From Hamadaea flava (GTDB lineage: Bacteria > Actinomycetota > Actinomycetes > Mycobacteriales > Micromonosporaceae): a DNA stretch of 64,000 bases. Positions 1 through 7,932 of this stretch are shown here, in pieces; positions within the stretch are counted from its first letter, which is position 1, and every line of letters begins with the position of its first letter. Made by a program: the position numbers and the translations under genes. The stretch covers positions 4,774,001 through 4,838,000 of the forward strand of contig NZ_JAMZDZ010000001.1 in the NCBI RefSeq assembly GCF_024172085.1, read 5' to 3'. Under the pieces are notes generated by a model. It did no database searches. It was not told where the DNA came from and was given only the letters and a program-made list of their open reading frames with translations.

Positions 1-1161
1 GTTTTGACCGCGGTCATGGCCGCGCTGCTGGCCCCGATCGCCGAGCGCTGCGGCTGGAAACACCGCTGGTTCGCGGTGGCGCTGGCGGTACCGATCGCGG
101 CCGCGCTAGAGCCGATGCGGGAGACCTTCGGCTACGGCCAGGTCAACATCCTGCTCTTCGGCCTGATCATGGCCGACCTGGTGGCGCTGCGCTGGATCAG
201 CCGGCCGAAGGACACCGCCGGCCGGTCGATGCTGGTGCAGCGGTTCCTCAGCGGCAAGTGGGCCGGCGTCGGCATCGGGCTGGCCGCCGCGATCAAGCTG
301 ACCCCCGCGCTGTTCATCGTCTACCTGCTGATCAGCCGGCAGTGGCGGGCGGCGTGGACGGCGATCGGCACGCTCGTCGGCGTCACCGCCGTCGGCTTCC
401 TGTTCGCCCGCACGGAGTCGGTGGCGTACTGGACGCGGGTCATCTTCGAGACGAACCGGGTCGGTCAGGCCGACCAGACCCCGAACGCGTCGCTGGCCGG
501 CCTGCTGGCCCGGCTCTACGACCAGTTCACCGCGCCGTCGCTGCTGTGGATCACGTTCACGCTGGTGATCCTGGTCGTCGGGCTGTCGCGGGCGACGCAC
601 GCCCACGGCGAGGGCGACGAACTGACCGCGTTCACCCTGATCGGCCTGACCGCCAACGTGGTCAGCCCGATCTCCTGGACCCACCACCTGGTCTTCGTGA
701 TCCCGGCGATCATCGTGCTCGGCGACGCCGCGTTGCGCCGTCGGGCCGCGAGCCGGGGAATGAAACGCCGCAACGGGTTCGCGCCGTCCGGCCTGGCGGC
801 GACGCGGCTCCGGGAACCCATCTGGTTCCCGACCATGGTCGGCTTCCGGCACGCGGCCGCGGCGATCGGGCTCTACGTGCTCTTCCTGGTCTCGCCGATC
901 TGGCCCTACGAGCACCAGCTCCCGGCCGTCTCGCACTACGCCGACGGGCTGATCGGCGTACTGGCCGAGAACTCGTTCACCATCGCGCTGATCGTGCTGG
1001 TCGCGGCGCTGCCGTGGCGGCCCGGCGCGGAGCCGGTCTACCCAGGCGAAGCGCTCGCGGTACCGGCGGCCCGCCGGCCGGTCACGACCGCGTCTCGGCC
1101 GGCCCAGGTCGAACGGATACGCCAGGAGCCCGTTTCGGCGCATGTCGACGACCACGCCTGA
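1..1161 (+). CDS. GT-C (GT87/DUF2029-like) polyprenyl-phosphate mannosyltransferase, 5' partial
   Basis: The reading frame is open from the first base, so the gene starts before the window; 386 codons including the stop are visible. The protein is a multi-pass membrane protein with repeated hydrophobic segments and the GT87-type signature GYGQVNILLFGLIMADL near the visible N-terminus, followed by AIKLTPALFIVYLL. Such enzymes use lipid-linked mannose to build lipid glycans such as phosphatidylinositol mannosides on the outer face of the membrane. The C-terminal ~60 residues are a basic, proline-rich cytoplasmic tail. It ends 33 bp before the molybdenum-cofactor operon, with no clear terminator between. 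The family call rests on the pattern; acceptor and linkage cannot be read from sequence. Confidence 0.8.
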   Translation, partial: VLTAVMAALLAPIAERCGWKHRWFAVALAVPIAAALEPMRETFGYGQVNILLFGLIMADLVALRWISRPKDTAGRSMLVQRFLSGKWAGVGIGLAAAIKLTPALFIVYLLISRQWRAAWTAIGTLVGVTAVGFLFARTESVAYWTRVIFETNRVGQADQTPNASLAGLLARLYDQFTAPSLLWITFTLVILVVGLSRATHAHGEGDELTAFTLIGLTANVVSPISWTHHLVFVIPAIIVLGDAALRRRAASRGMKRRNGFAPSGLAATRLREPIWFPTMVGFRHAAAAIGLYVLFLVSPIWPYEHQLPAVSHYADGLIGVLAENSFTIALIVLVAALPWRPGAEPVYPGEALAVPAARRPVTTASRPAQVERIRQEPVSAHVDDHA

Positions 1162-1194
1162 GATCCGTCAGACGTGGCCCGATAGGCTCGGAAC

Positions 1195-2151
1195 GTGGAC
1201 AGCCAGCCGCAGTTGACGCACGTGGACGCCGCCGGGTCGGCGCGCATGGTCGACGTCTCCGCCAAGGAGATCTCGGTCCGGAGCGCCACCGCGGCGGGCC
1301 ACGTGCGGACCACGCCGGAAGTGCTGGCCCTGCTGAGTCAGGGGGGTCTGCCGAAGGGTGACGCGCTCGGGGTGGCCCGGCTGGCCGGGATCATGGCCGC
1401 GAAGCGTACGCCTGACCTGGTCCCGTTGTGCCACCCGATCGCGATCCACGGCGTCGCCGTCGAGGTGACCCCGGCGGACGACCGCGTGGAGATCAGCGCG
1501 ACCGTACGCACGGCCGATCGGACCGGCGTCGAGATGGAGGCGCTGACCTGTGTCGCCGTCGCCGGGCTGGCCCTCATCGACATGATCAAGGCGGTTGATC
1601 CCGGCGCCAGCATCGAGAACGTCCGCGTCCTGCGCAAGGAGGGCGGCAAGACCGGGCTGTGGAGCCGGGAGCGGCCGCTGGCCGGGGTGGCCGTGACCGT
1701 CGTCGTCGCCTCCACGCGCGCCGCCACCGGGGTGTACGCCGACCGCAGCGGCCCGATCCTCACCGACGGACTGCGTGAGCTCGGCGCGGAGGTGTCCGAT
1801 CCGGTCGTCGTGGCCGACGGCGAGCCGCTGCGTGCCGCACTCGTCGAAGCCCTCGCGGCCCGACCGGAGGTGATCGTGACGAGCGGCGGCACCGGCATCT
1901 CGCCCACCGATCGCACCCCCGAGATCACCCGCGAGCTGATCGACCGGGAGATCCCCGGGCTGGCCCAAGCCGTCCGGGCCAATCCGGCCGTGCCGACGGC
2001 CGCCCTGTCGCGGGGGATCGCCGGCGTCGCCGGCCAGACCCTCGTCGTGAACCTGCCCGGTTCCACCGGCGGGGCCAAGGACGGCCTCGCGGTGCTCGGC
2101 CGGGTGCTGCGCCACGCCGTCGACCAGATCCAGGGAGGTGACCACGGGTGA
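1195..2151 (+). CDS. moaC: Bifunctional MoaC-MogA/MoaB molybdenum cofactor protein
   Basis: One 318-residue chain carries two enzymes of molybdopterin synthesis. Residues ~1-160 are MoaC (cyclic pyranopterin monophosphate synthase): LTHVDAAGSARMVDVSAKE, the LVPLCHPI motif, the GVEMEALT segment and KAVDP all fit. Residues ~165-318 are a MogA/MoaB domain (molybdopterin adenylylation) with VTSGGTGISPTDRTPE and LVVNLPGSTGGAKD. The GTG start at 1195 leaves the normal MoaC N-terminus. The stop overlaps the next start (moeA) by four bases, so the two are probably translationally coupled. moaA and moaD, which supply the earlier and partner steps, are not in the window. The fusion is known from other actinobacteria. 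Confidence 0.92.
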   Translation: MDSQPQLTHVDAAGSARMVDVSAKEISVRSATAAGHVRTTPEVLALLSQGGLPKGDALGVARLAGIMAAKRTPDLVPLCHPIAIHGVAVEVTPADDRVEISATVRTADRTGVEMEALTCVAVAGLALIDMIKAVDPGASIENVRVLRKEGGKTGLWSRERPLAGVAVTVVVASTRAATGVYADRSGPILTDGLRELGAEVSDPVVVADGEPLRAALVEALAARPEVIVTSGGTGISPTDRTPEITRELIDREIPGLAQAVRANPAVPTAALSRGIAGVAGQTLVVNLPGSTGGAKDGLAVLGRVLRHAVDQIQGGDHG

Positions 2152-3326
2152 CCGCACTTCCCGTCGACTGGGCATCCGCCCGGCGTACCGTCTATGCCCG
2201 CGCCGCCGCCCGGTCGGCCGCGATCGCCGAGGTCGGCCTGGCCGACGCCGACGGACTGACGCTGGCCGAGCCGCTCGTCGCGCGTACCCCTTTGCCGGCC
2301 TTCACCACCGCGAGCGTCGACGGGTGGGTGCTGCGCGGCGACGGGCCCTGGCGGGTGGCCGGCCGCGTGCTCGCCGGCCAGCGCGCCCCGGAACTGGCCG
2401 TGGACGGCACCGCGATGGAGATCGCGACCGGCGCGATGGTGCCGGTCGGCGCGACCACGATCCTGCGCCTGGAGCACGGCGAGCTGCGGGACGACGTGGT
2501 GAGCGGGACCCCGAAGGCCGAGCCGGAGTGGCGCGTGCCCGGGGAGGAGTGCGCGCAGGACGACGAGCTGCTGCCCGCCGGTACGCCGATCACCCCGGGC
2601 GTGGTCGGGCTGGCCGCCAGCTGCGGCTACGACACGCTGCTGGCCCGGCGGGCGCCGCGTGCGGCGTTGCTGGTGTTCGGCGACGAACTGCTCGACGCTG
2701 GTCTGCCCGGCGACGGCCGCGTACGCGACGCGCTGGGCCCCTCGCTGCCCGCCGCGCTGCGGCGGCTCGGCGCCCACATCGACGGGTTCACCCGGGTGCC
2801 TGACACGTTGGAGGCGCATGTGGACGGTCTGCGCCGTGCGGTCGACGCCGGCAACGACCTGATCTGCACGACCGGTGGGACGATGCACGGCCCGGTCGAC
2901 TACCTGCACGGCGCGCTGCGCGAGCTGGGCGCCGAGTACGCCGTGAACACCGTCGCGGTCCGCCCCGGCTTCCCGATGCTGATCGCGCAGCTGCCCGGCG
3001 GCCAGTTCGTCGCCGGCCTGCCCGGGAATCCGCAGTCGGCCCTGGTCGCGTTGGTGTCGCTGGTAGTGCCGCTGCTCGCCGGGCTGACCGGGCGGCCGTT
3101 TCCGACCCCGGCCCAGGCGGTACTCGCCGAGGGCATCCCGGGGCGCGGCGACTTCACCCACCTCGCCCTGGTACGCCAGGACTATCCGGGCGGACCGGCG
3201 CATCCCGTGTCTCATGTGGGCTCGGCGATGCTCCGCGGGTTGGCACAGTCCGCAGGTTTCGCCGTCGTGCCGCCCGGGGAAACCGGCAACCGTGGCGACC
3301 AGGTCGAGCTGGTGGAGCTGCCGTGA
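2148..3326 (+). CDS. moeA: MoeA-like molybdopterin molybdenumtransferase (divergent)
   Basis: 392 residues, close to the family's usual ~400, in the order of MoeA domains. The N-terminal FTTASVDGWVLRG segment corresponds to the usual MDGYA motif, the central region has LLVFGDELLDAGLPGDGRVRDAL, and the C-terminal part has GLPGNPQSALVALV. MoeA inserts molybdate into adenylated molybdopterin. Several positions differ from the classical enzyme: the SGGVSxGDxD motif reads TTGGTMHGPVDY, and the basic loop usually written KPGKP reads RPGFP. The GTG start overlaps the moaC-mogA stop, and its own stop overlaps moaE, so this is one tightly coupled operon. It may be a specialised or weakened MoeA; activity is an inference. 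Confidence 0.85.
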   Translation: MTALPVDWASARRTVYARAAARSAAIAEVGLADADGLTLAEPLVARTPLPAFTTASVDGWVLRGDGPWRVAGRVLAGQRAPELAVDGTAMEIATGAMVPVGATTILRLEHGELRDDVVSGTPKAEPEWRVPGEECAQDDELLPAGTPITPGVVGLAASCGYDTLLARRAPRAALLVFGDELLDAGLPGDGRVRDALGPSLPAALRRLGAHIDGFTRVPDTLEAHVDGLRRAVDAGNDLICTTGGTMHGPVDYLHGALRELGAEYAVNTVAVRPGFPMLIAQLPGGQFVAGLPGNPQSALVALVSLVVPLLAGLTGRPFPTPAQAVLAEGIPGRGDFTHLALVRQDYPGGPAHPVSHVGSAMLRGLAQSAGFAVVPPGETGNRGDQVELVELP

Positions 3327-3739
3327 TCAGGCTCATCGCCGTGAGCGACAGCCCGTTGAGCATCGCCGAGCACGAGGCGGCGGTCGCCGATCCGCGGGCG
3401 GGCGCTGTCGTGTCCTTCGTCGGCGTCGTCCGCGATCACGACGATGGCAGGGCCGTGGTTCGACTCGATTACGAGGGCCATCCGTCCGCTGAGGACGTGC
3501 TGCGCGAGGTCGCCGCGGAGATCGCCGCGGACCCCGATGTCATCGCCGTCGCGGTGTCGCATCGGATCGGTCCGCTGGAGATCGGGGACGTGGCTCTGGC
3601 CGCCGCCGTGTCCACCGCGCATCGAGCGGCCGCCTTCGCGGCGTGTGCCCGCCTGGTGGACAGGGTCAAGGAGACGCTTCCTATCTGGAAGCACCAGGTC
3701 TTCCTCGACGGTTCGGACGAGTGGGTCAACTGTCCGTAG
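3323..3739 (+). CDS. moaE: MoaE, molybdopterin synthase large subunit
   Basis: 138 residues, slightly shorter than the usual ~150. MoaE and the sulphur carrier MoaD convert cyclic pyranopterin monophosphate to molybdopterin. Recognisable segments are AVVSFVGVVRDHDDG near residue 30, RLDYEGHPSAEDVL, AVSHRIGPLEIGD and the C-terminal lysine-containing LPIWKHQVFLDGSDEWVNC. The GTG start overlaps the moeA stop. No moaD follows, so the partner must be encoded elsewhere. The gene closes the Moco operon; the 245 bp that follow carry a visibly AT-richer patch and then a minigene. Confidence 0.92.
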   Translation: MIRLIAVSDSPLSIAEHEAAVADPRAGAVVSFVGVVRDHDDGRAVVRLDYEGHPSAEDVLREVAAEIAADPDVIAVAVSHRIGPLEIGDVALAAAVSTAHRAAAFAACARLVDRVKETLPIWKHQVFLDGSDEWVNCP

Positions 3740-3983
3740 GTCAACCGTCGGGTCACTACTCTGCGTCATTAAGGTCAGGCGTGTTGAGCGTACCGAGGTG
3801 CGCGTTGCACGATGAAAGATGCACAGCGCGTGATGATCGACTCACATATGGTGATATTTCGGACTATCCCTGTCTAATTTGGCCTTCACCCCTTTTCCCG
3901 AGAACTGCCGGAGAATACAGTCGCTTCAACAGCAAGACAAGAGCGACGCGAAGTAGCAGTTACTCATAGCGGAGGTGAACCCG

Positions 3984-4028
3984 ATGTTCCGGACCAAGAA
4001 GAACATGCGCGGCTTCGACTGGGGCTGA
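3984..4028 (+). CDS. 14-residue minigene or leader peptide upstream of the GGDEF-EAL gene
   Basis: A very short frame encodes MFRTKKNMRGFDWG. It is preceded by a near-ideal Shine-Dalgarno sequence (GGAGGTGA at 3971-3978, five bases before the ATG), stronger than that of most full genes here. It sits in an otherwise gene-free, relatively AT-rich stretch (3740-4084) and ends 56 bp before the GGDEF-EAL gene. The peptide is basic at the N-terminus and aromatic at the C-terminus. It could be a regulatory leader, a translational-coupling minigene or a real small peptide. I recognise no family. Translation is inferred only from the ribosome binding site and position. Confidence 0.4.
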   Translation: MFRTKKNMRGFDWG

Positions 4029-4084
4029 TCCCTGGTTTTCAGTACGCTGGCCTCACCCTTCCGCATCCGGATTCGGAGACCAGC

Positions 4085-6598
4085 GTGACGCCCACCCCGA
4101 CTCGTGAGACCGACTGGCGGCTTAGGCCGATCGTCGGTCTCCTGTCGTTTCTGGCGGCAATCAGCGTCTTCACCGCGGCGCTGCACCTCAGCCCGGTCAC
4201 CCCGTCCGCCTGGCTGACCCTGGTGACCCTGATTGTCCTTATCGGACTGTCGAACCTGCTGACGCTGCGCATTCGCTCCAACTTCTTCGTCCACTGGACC
4301 GACGCCGCCACCCTGGTGGCCGCCGTCGCCCTCCCGGTTCCCTGGCTCGTCGTCCTGGTGGCCGGAACCGTGACACTGGCGAAGATCATTCAGCGCCGGG
4401 AGCCGATCAAGGCGATCTTCGCCGTCGCCAAGGAGACGTTGGTGGCCACGACGGCCGGCCTGATCCTCTCCTCGGCCGACATCGAGACGCTCACCACCAC
4501 GAGCCAGCTCGGCAACTTCCCGCCGATCCAGACGGTGGCGCTGGCCTTCCTGGCGATGATCGTGATCGACGACCTGGTGTCGGTGCCGGTCATCGCGATC
4601 TCCATGGGGACGCCGGTGCTCCGGATGTACCGGGAGAGCCTCAAGCGGCACCTGTCGCTGTCCGTCGTCCGGTTCGGCATCGCCCTCGCCGCGCTCGTCC
4701 TGCTGCTCTGGGACTCGCGGCTGCTCATCGCCATCCCGCCGCTCGTGCTCAGCCTGCACGTCATGCACATGAACCGGCTGCGTCAAGAGGCCGAGCGGGA
4801 GGCCTGGCAGCGGCTGGCTCGCGCGACCGACGCGCTGAACGAGGTCGACCTCGACAAGGTCCTGCACGCCGCCATCGACACCGGCGTGAACATGTTCGGC
4901 GCGGCCTGGGTCGAGGTGGACTTCCGGGCACCCGCCGAGCCAGGGCAGACGGCCGGCGTACGGCACATCTTCGGGGACCGGTCCGGCCTGCTCACACAGC
5001 GGCCCGACGTCGAGGACTCGGAAGGCGAGCCGACCGTGGTGGCGCTGGAGGGTCAGCGGGACACCGAGGACGTCGGCGAACTCCGGCTGTACTTCGGCCG
5101 TCCGACGATCCTCCCCGAACGCGAGGGCTTCCTGCTGCGTACGTTCGCTGCGGCGCTCGCCACCGCGATCCGCAACGCTTCGGCGTACGGGCTGCTCATC
5201 AACGTGGCCGACCAGCACGCGCACGAGGCTCAGCACGACCCGCTGACCGGGCTGGCCAACCGCCGATGCCTGGTGGACGAGGGCAAAGCGGCCCTGGAAC
5301 ACCGCCCCACCACGGGGGCGATCGCGCTGCTGACCCTGGACATGGTGCAGTTCAAGGAGATCAACGACGGCCTCGGCTACAAGGCCGGCGACGATGTCCT
5401 GGTCGAGATCGGCCGCCGGATGCTCGCCACGGCGGGCACGGACGCCACGGTGGCCCGGCAGGACGGCGACGAGTTCGCGGTGCTCTTCACCGCGCTGCCC
5501 ACCCCGGCGCTCGCGATGCACCGATCACGGGACATCCTGCAGAAGGTCGCCGAGGAGTACGAAGTGGACGGCGTACCGATCACGCTGGTCCCGCGGGCCG
5601 GGCTCGCGGTCGCCCCCGCCGACGGCGACATGACCGAGTTGTTGCGCCGAGCCAGCCTGGCCCTCACCGAGGCCAAGCGCACCGGCCAGCGCATCGTGCC
5701 GTACTCGCGCAGCCTCGACATCACCGACCTGGACCGGCTCGAACTCGGCGGCCAGATCTCCCGCGCCGTCGCCGCCAGCGAGTTCACCCTGGAGTTCCAG
5801 CCCATCGTCGACCTCGCGACCGGCGAGATCGTCTCGGCCGAGGCGCTGGCCCGGTGGCACCACCCCGACCGGGGCAACCTCGATCCCCGCCGGTTCCTCG
5901 ACGCCGTGGAGCGGTCCGGGCAGCTGACCGCGTTCACCGAGGCCATCCTCGACCAGGCTCTGCAAGCGGCCGGAACCTGGGCCGCCGCAGGCCATCCGAT
6001 TCCCGTCGCGGTCAACATCTCCCCGCGCAGCCTGCTCGACCGCCGGTTCCCCGCCCTGGTGGAGCAATTGCTCGACGAGCGCGGGATGAAGTCGGAATCA
6101 CTGGTGCTGGAACTGACTGAATCGCTCACGCTCTCCTCGATGGAGATCGTCGACCAGGTGCTCGCCGGGCTCGGCCGGCTCGGCGTCGCCATCGCGCTGG
6201 ACGACTTCGGCACCGGGTTCTCCTCGCTGAGCGCACTGGCTCGGGTACCGGTGCGGGAGCTCAAGATCGACCGAAGCTTCGTCACCGACATGGACGCCTC
6301 GGCCGAGGCGATGGCGGTGGTCCGGTCGACCATCGAACTCGGCCGCGCGCTCGGGCTGGCCGTGGTCGCCGAGGGCATCGAACGGGTCGACCAGCGCCAG
6401 ACCCTCTGGAACCTCGGCTGCGGCCTCGGCCAGGGGCATCTGTTCGCGCGACCGTTGTCGCAGCAGCGTTTCCTCGCCTCGCTGGGCAAGGGAGCCTTCG
6501 GCGACATGATCGAAGGCCGCCCGGCCCCGGTCGTCCGGCTCCCTCGGCCGGGTGACCATTTCGGGCTGCGACGGCGGCCCCGGTCGAGCAACGAGTAG
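4085..6598 (+). CDS. Membrane GGDEF-EAL cyclic-di-GMP turnover protein
   Basis: 837 residues. The first ~230 form about six to seven membrane segments, followed by a short coiled linker (HMNRLRQEAEREAWQRL) and a GAF-like region (~245-375). The GGDEF domain starts with DPLTGLANRR at residue 385. Its active-site loop reads DGDEF at 460-464, with Asp in the first glycine position, and no RxxD inhibitory site is visible just upstream. The EAL domain has EAL at 586-588, DDFGTGFSSL from 706, KIDRSF and VVAEGIE, so the phosphodiesterase half looks complete. The GTG start follows GGAG with normal spacing. It probably senses a signal at the membrane and mainly degrades c-di-GMP; the cyclase half may be weak. 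It is preceded by a 14-codon minigene. Confidence 0.93.
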   Translation: MTPTPTRETDWRLRPIVGLLSFLAAISVFTAALHLSPVTPSAWLTLVTLIVLIGLSNLLTLRIRSNFFVHWTDAATLVAAVALPVPWLVVLVAGTVTLAKIIQRREPIKAIFAVAKETLVATTAGLILSSADIETLTTTSQLGNFPPIQTVALAFLAMIVIDDLVSVPVIAISMGTPVLRMYRESLKRHLSLSVVRFGIALAALVLLLWDSRLLIAIPPLVLSLHVMHMNRLRQEAEREAWQRLARATDALNEVDLDKVLHAAIDTGVNMFGAAWVEVDFRAPAEPGQTAGVRHIFGDRSGLLTQRPDVEDSEGEPTVVALEGQRDTEDVGELRLYFGRPTILPEREGFLLRTFAAALATAIRNASAYGLLINVADQHAHEAQHDPLTGLANRRCLVDEGKAALEHRPTTGAIALLTLDMVQFKEINDGLGYKAGDDVLVEIGRRMLATAGTDATVARQDGDEFAVLFTALPTPALAMHRSRDILQKVAEEYEVDGVPITLVPRAGLAVAPADGDMTELLRRASLALTEAKRTGQRIVPYSRSLDITDLDRLELGGQISRAVAASEFTLEFQPIVDLATGEIVSAEALARWHHPDRGNLDPRRFLDAVERSGQLTAFTEAILDQALQAAGTWAAAGHPIPVAVNISPRSLLDRRFPALVEQLLDERGMKSESLVLELTESLTLSSMEIVDQVLAGLGRLGVAIALDDFGTGFSSLSALARVPVRELKIDRSFVTDMDASAEAMAVVRSTIELGRALGLAVVAEGIERVDQRQTLWNLGCGLGQGHLFARPLSQQRFLASLGKGAFGDMIEGRPAPVVRLPRPGDHFGLRRRPRSSNE

Positions 6599-6681
6599 GC
6601 GAGTTTACCGGCCCAAAGTCCGAGATGTACTAAGTCGGCGATTCGCCCGAATTCGAGGGAATTTCCGGTCAGACTTCGGAT

Positions 6682-7932
6682 GTGTTCGTTCGGCGGATCA
6701 GCATCCGCGTGCTCAGCATCGGGCGCCCCGTCGATGTGGCGGCGTACGCGCTCGCCGCGCTCTTCTGCGCGTACACGTGGCACTGGTCGGCCCTGGCCCC
6801 ACACCGGGCGTGGGCGGTCGTCGCGATCTGGGGCTACCTGGCCGCCGCGAGCATCGCTCTCCTCCTGCCCGGTCGGCTCGCCCGGACCTGGCTGGCCGCG
6901 GCGGCCTGGGCCGCGACCGCCCTGCTCCCGCTGATCCTCCAAGCCCGCGAGCGGGCCGCCGGACGGCTGGACCGAGCCCAGGAAGAAGTCCTGGTCATCG
7001 AGGCGGCCGGAGCCCGGATGCTCCACACTGGAACGCCCTATCTCGACCGCGACGCGATCGCCGCCGTCCCCAGCCCGCTGCGGCTGCTCGACTACCTGCC
7101 CTACCAGCCCGGCATGGCGATCGCCGGACTGCCCCGCGCCCTCGGCGGCATCGCCTGGTGGACCGACGCCCGGATCGTCATGGCCCTGCTCAGCAGCGCG
7201 GCCGTGGTAGCCGCCTGGCTGCTGCTCGACCGGGCGGGCATCACCCGCTTCGGATCCGAGGCCCCCCTGCGAGCGCTGCAAGCGGTCACGATCCTTCCGC
7301 TCGCCACCCTCACCCTGGTCACCGGCGGAGACGACGTCCCCGTCCTCGCCCTGTCACTGCTCGCCTGCGCGCTGGCTTCCCGCAACCGCTGGACCGCCGC
7401 CGGACTGGCGATCGGCTGCGCAGGCGCCCTCAAACTCACCGCCTGGCCGGTCGCCATCGTGCTCGGCCTCGTCGCCCTGGTCCGCCATCGCCGATCCCTC
7501 GCCCGGTACGCACTCGGCGCCGCCGGCATACCGGTGCTGGTCCTGGTGCCGACCGTGCTCATCAACGGCCGCGCCGTCGTGGAGAACGTCATCCGATTCC
7601 CGCTCGGCCACGGCCTGGTACGCAGCCCGGCAGCCTCCCCGCTACCCGGTCACCTGCTGACGGCGTACCTGCCGGACGGGCGCCAGATCGCCGTCGGACT
7701 GCTCCTCGGCGTGGCCACCGTGATCGCGATCTCACTGATCCGGCAGCCCCCGGTCAGCGTCCCGAGAGCAGCGCTCATCAGCGCGACCGGACTCCTACTG
7801 GCGATCCTGCTACTTCCCGCGACCCGCTTCGGCTACCTGCTCTATCCGGTCGCCCTAGCGGCCTGGGCGCCGGTGCTCAGCTCACCGCCATATCGACGAA
7901 ACGCGACATATGCAGCTGCGCCGCGACCGTGA
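6682..7932 (+). CDS. GT87-like multi-pass membrane glycosyltransferase
   Basis: 416 residues with about ten hydrophobic segments. It shows the GT-C pattern of an aspartate/glutamate-bearing loop after the first segments (RAQEEVLVIEAAGARMLHTGTPYLDRD, ~94-120), a short LDYLPYQPGMAI segment, and the ALKLTAWPVAIVLGL motif typical of GT87/DUF2029 proteins. These enzymes transfer mannose or other sugars from polyprenyl carriers. The gene follows the GGDEF-EAL gene by 83 bp on the same strand. It runs 56 bp into the 3' end of dnaB, encoded on the other strand. GTG start; sugar and acceptor unknown. Confidence 0.7.
   Translation: MFVRRISIRVLSIGRPVDVAAYALAALFCAYTWHWSALAPHRAWAVVAIWGYLAAASIALLLPGRLARTWLAAAAWAATALLPLILQARERAAGRLDRAQEEVLVIEAAGARMLHTGTPYLDRDAIAAVPSPLRLLDYLPYQPGMAIAGLPRALGGIAWWTDARIVMALLSSAAVVAAWLLLDRAGITRFGSEAPLRALQAVTILPLATLTLVTGGDDVPVLALSLLACALASRNRWTAAGLAIGCAGALKLTAWPVAIVLGLVALVRHRRSLARYALGAAGIPVLVLVPTVLINGRAVVENVIRFPLGHGLVRSPAASPLPGHLLTAYLPDGRQIAVGLLLGVATVIAISLIRQPPVSVPRAALISATGLLLAILLLPATRFGYLLYPVALAAWAPVLSSPPYRRNATYAAAPRP

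Noticed and set aside
1338-3215. Long minus-strand open frame across the molybdenum genes
   Set aside because: It mirrors moaC-mogA and moeA; its composition (His/Arg/Gly-rich) is that of a GC-rich shadow frame.
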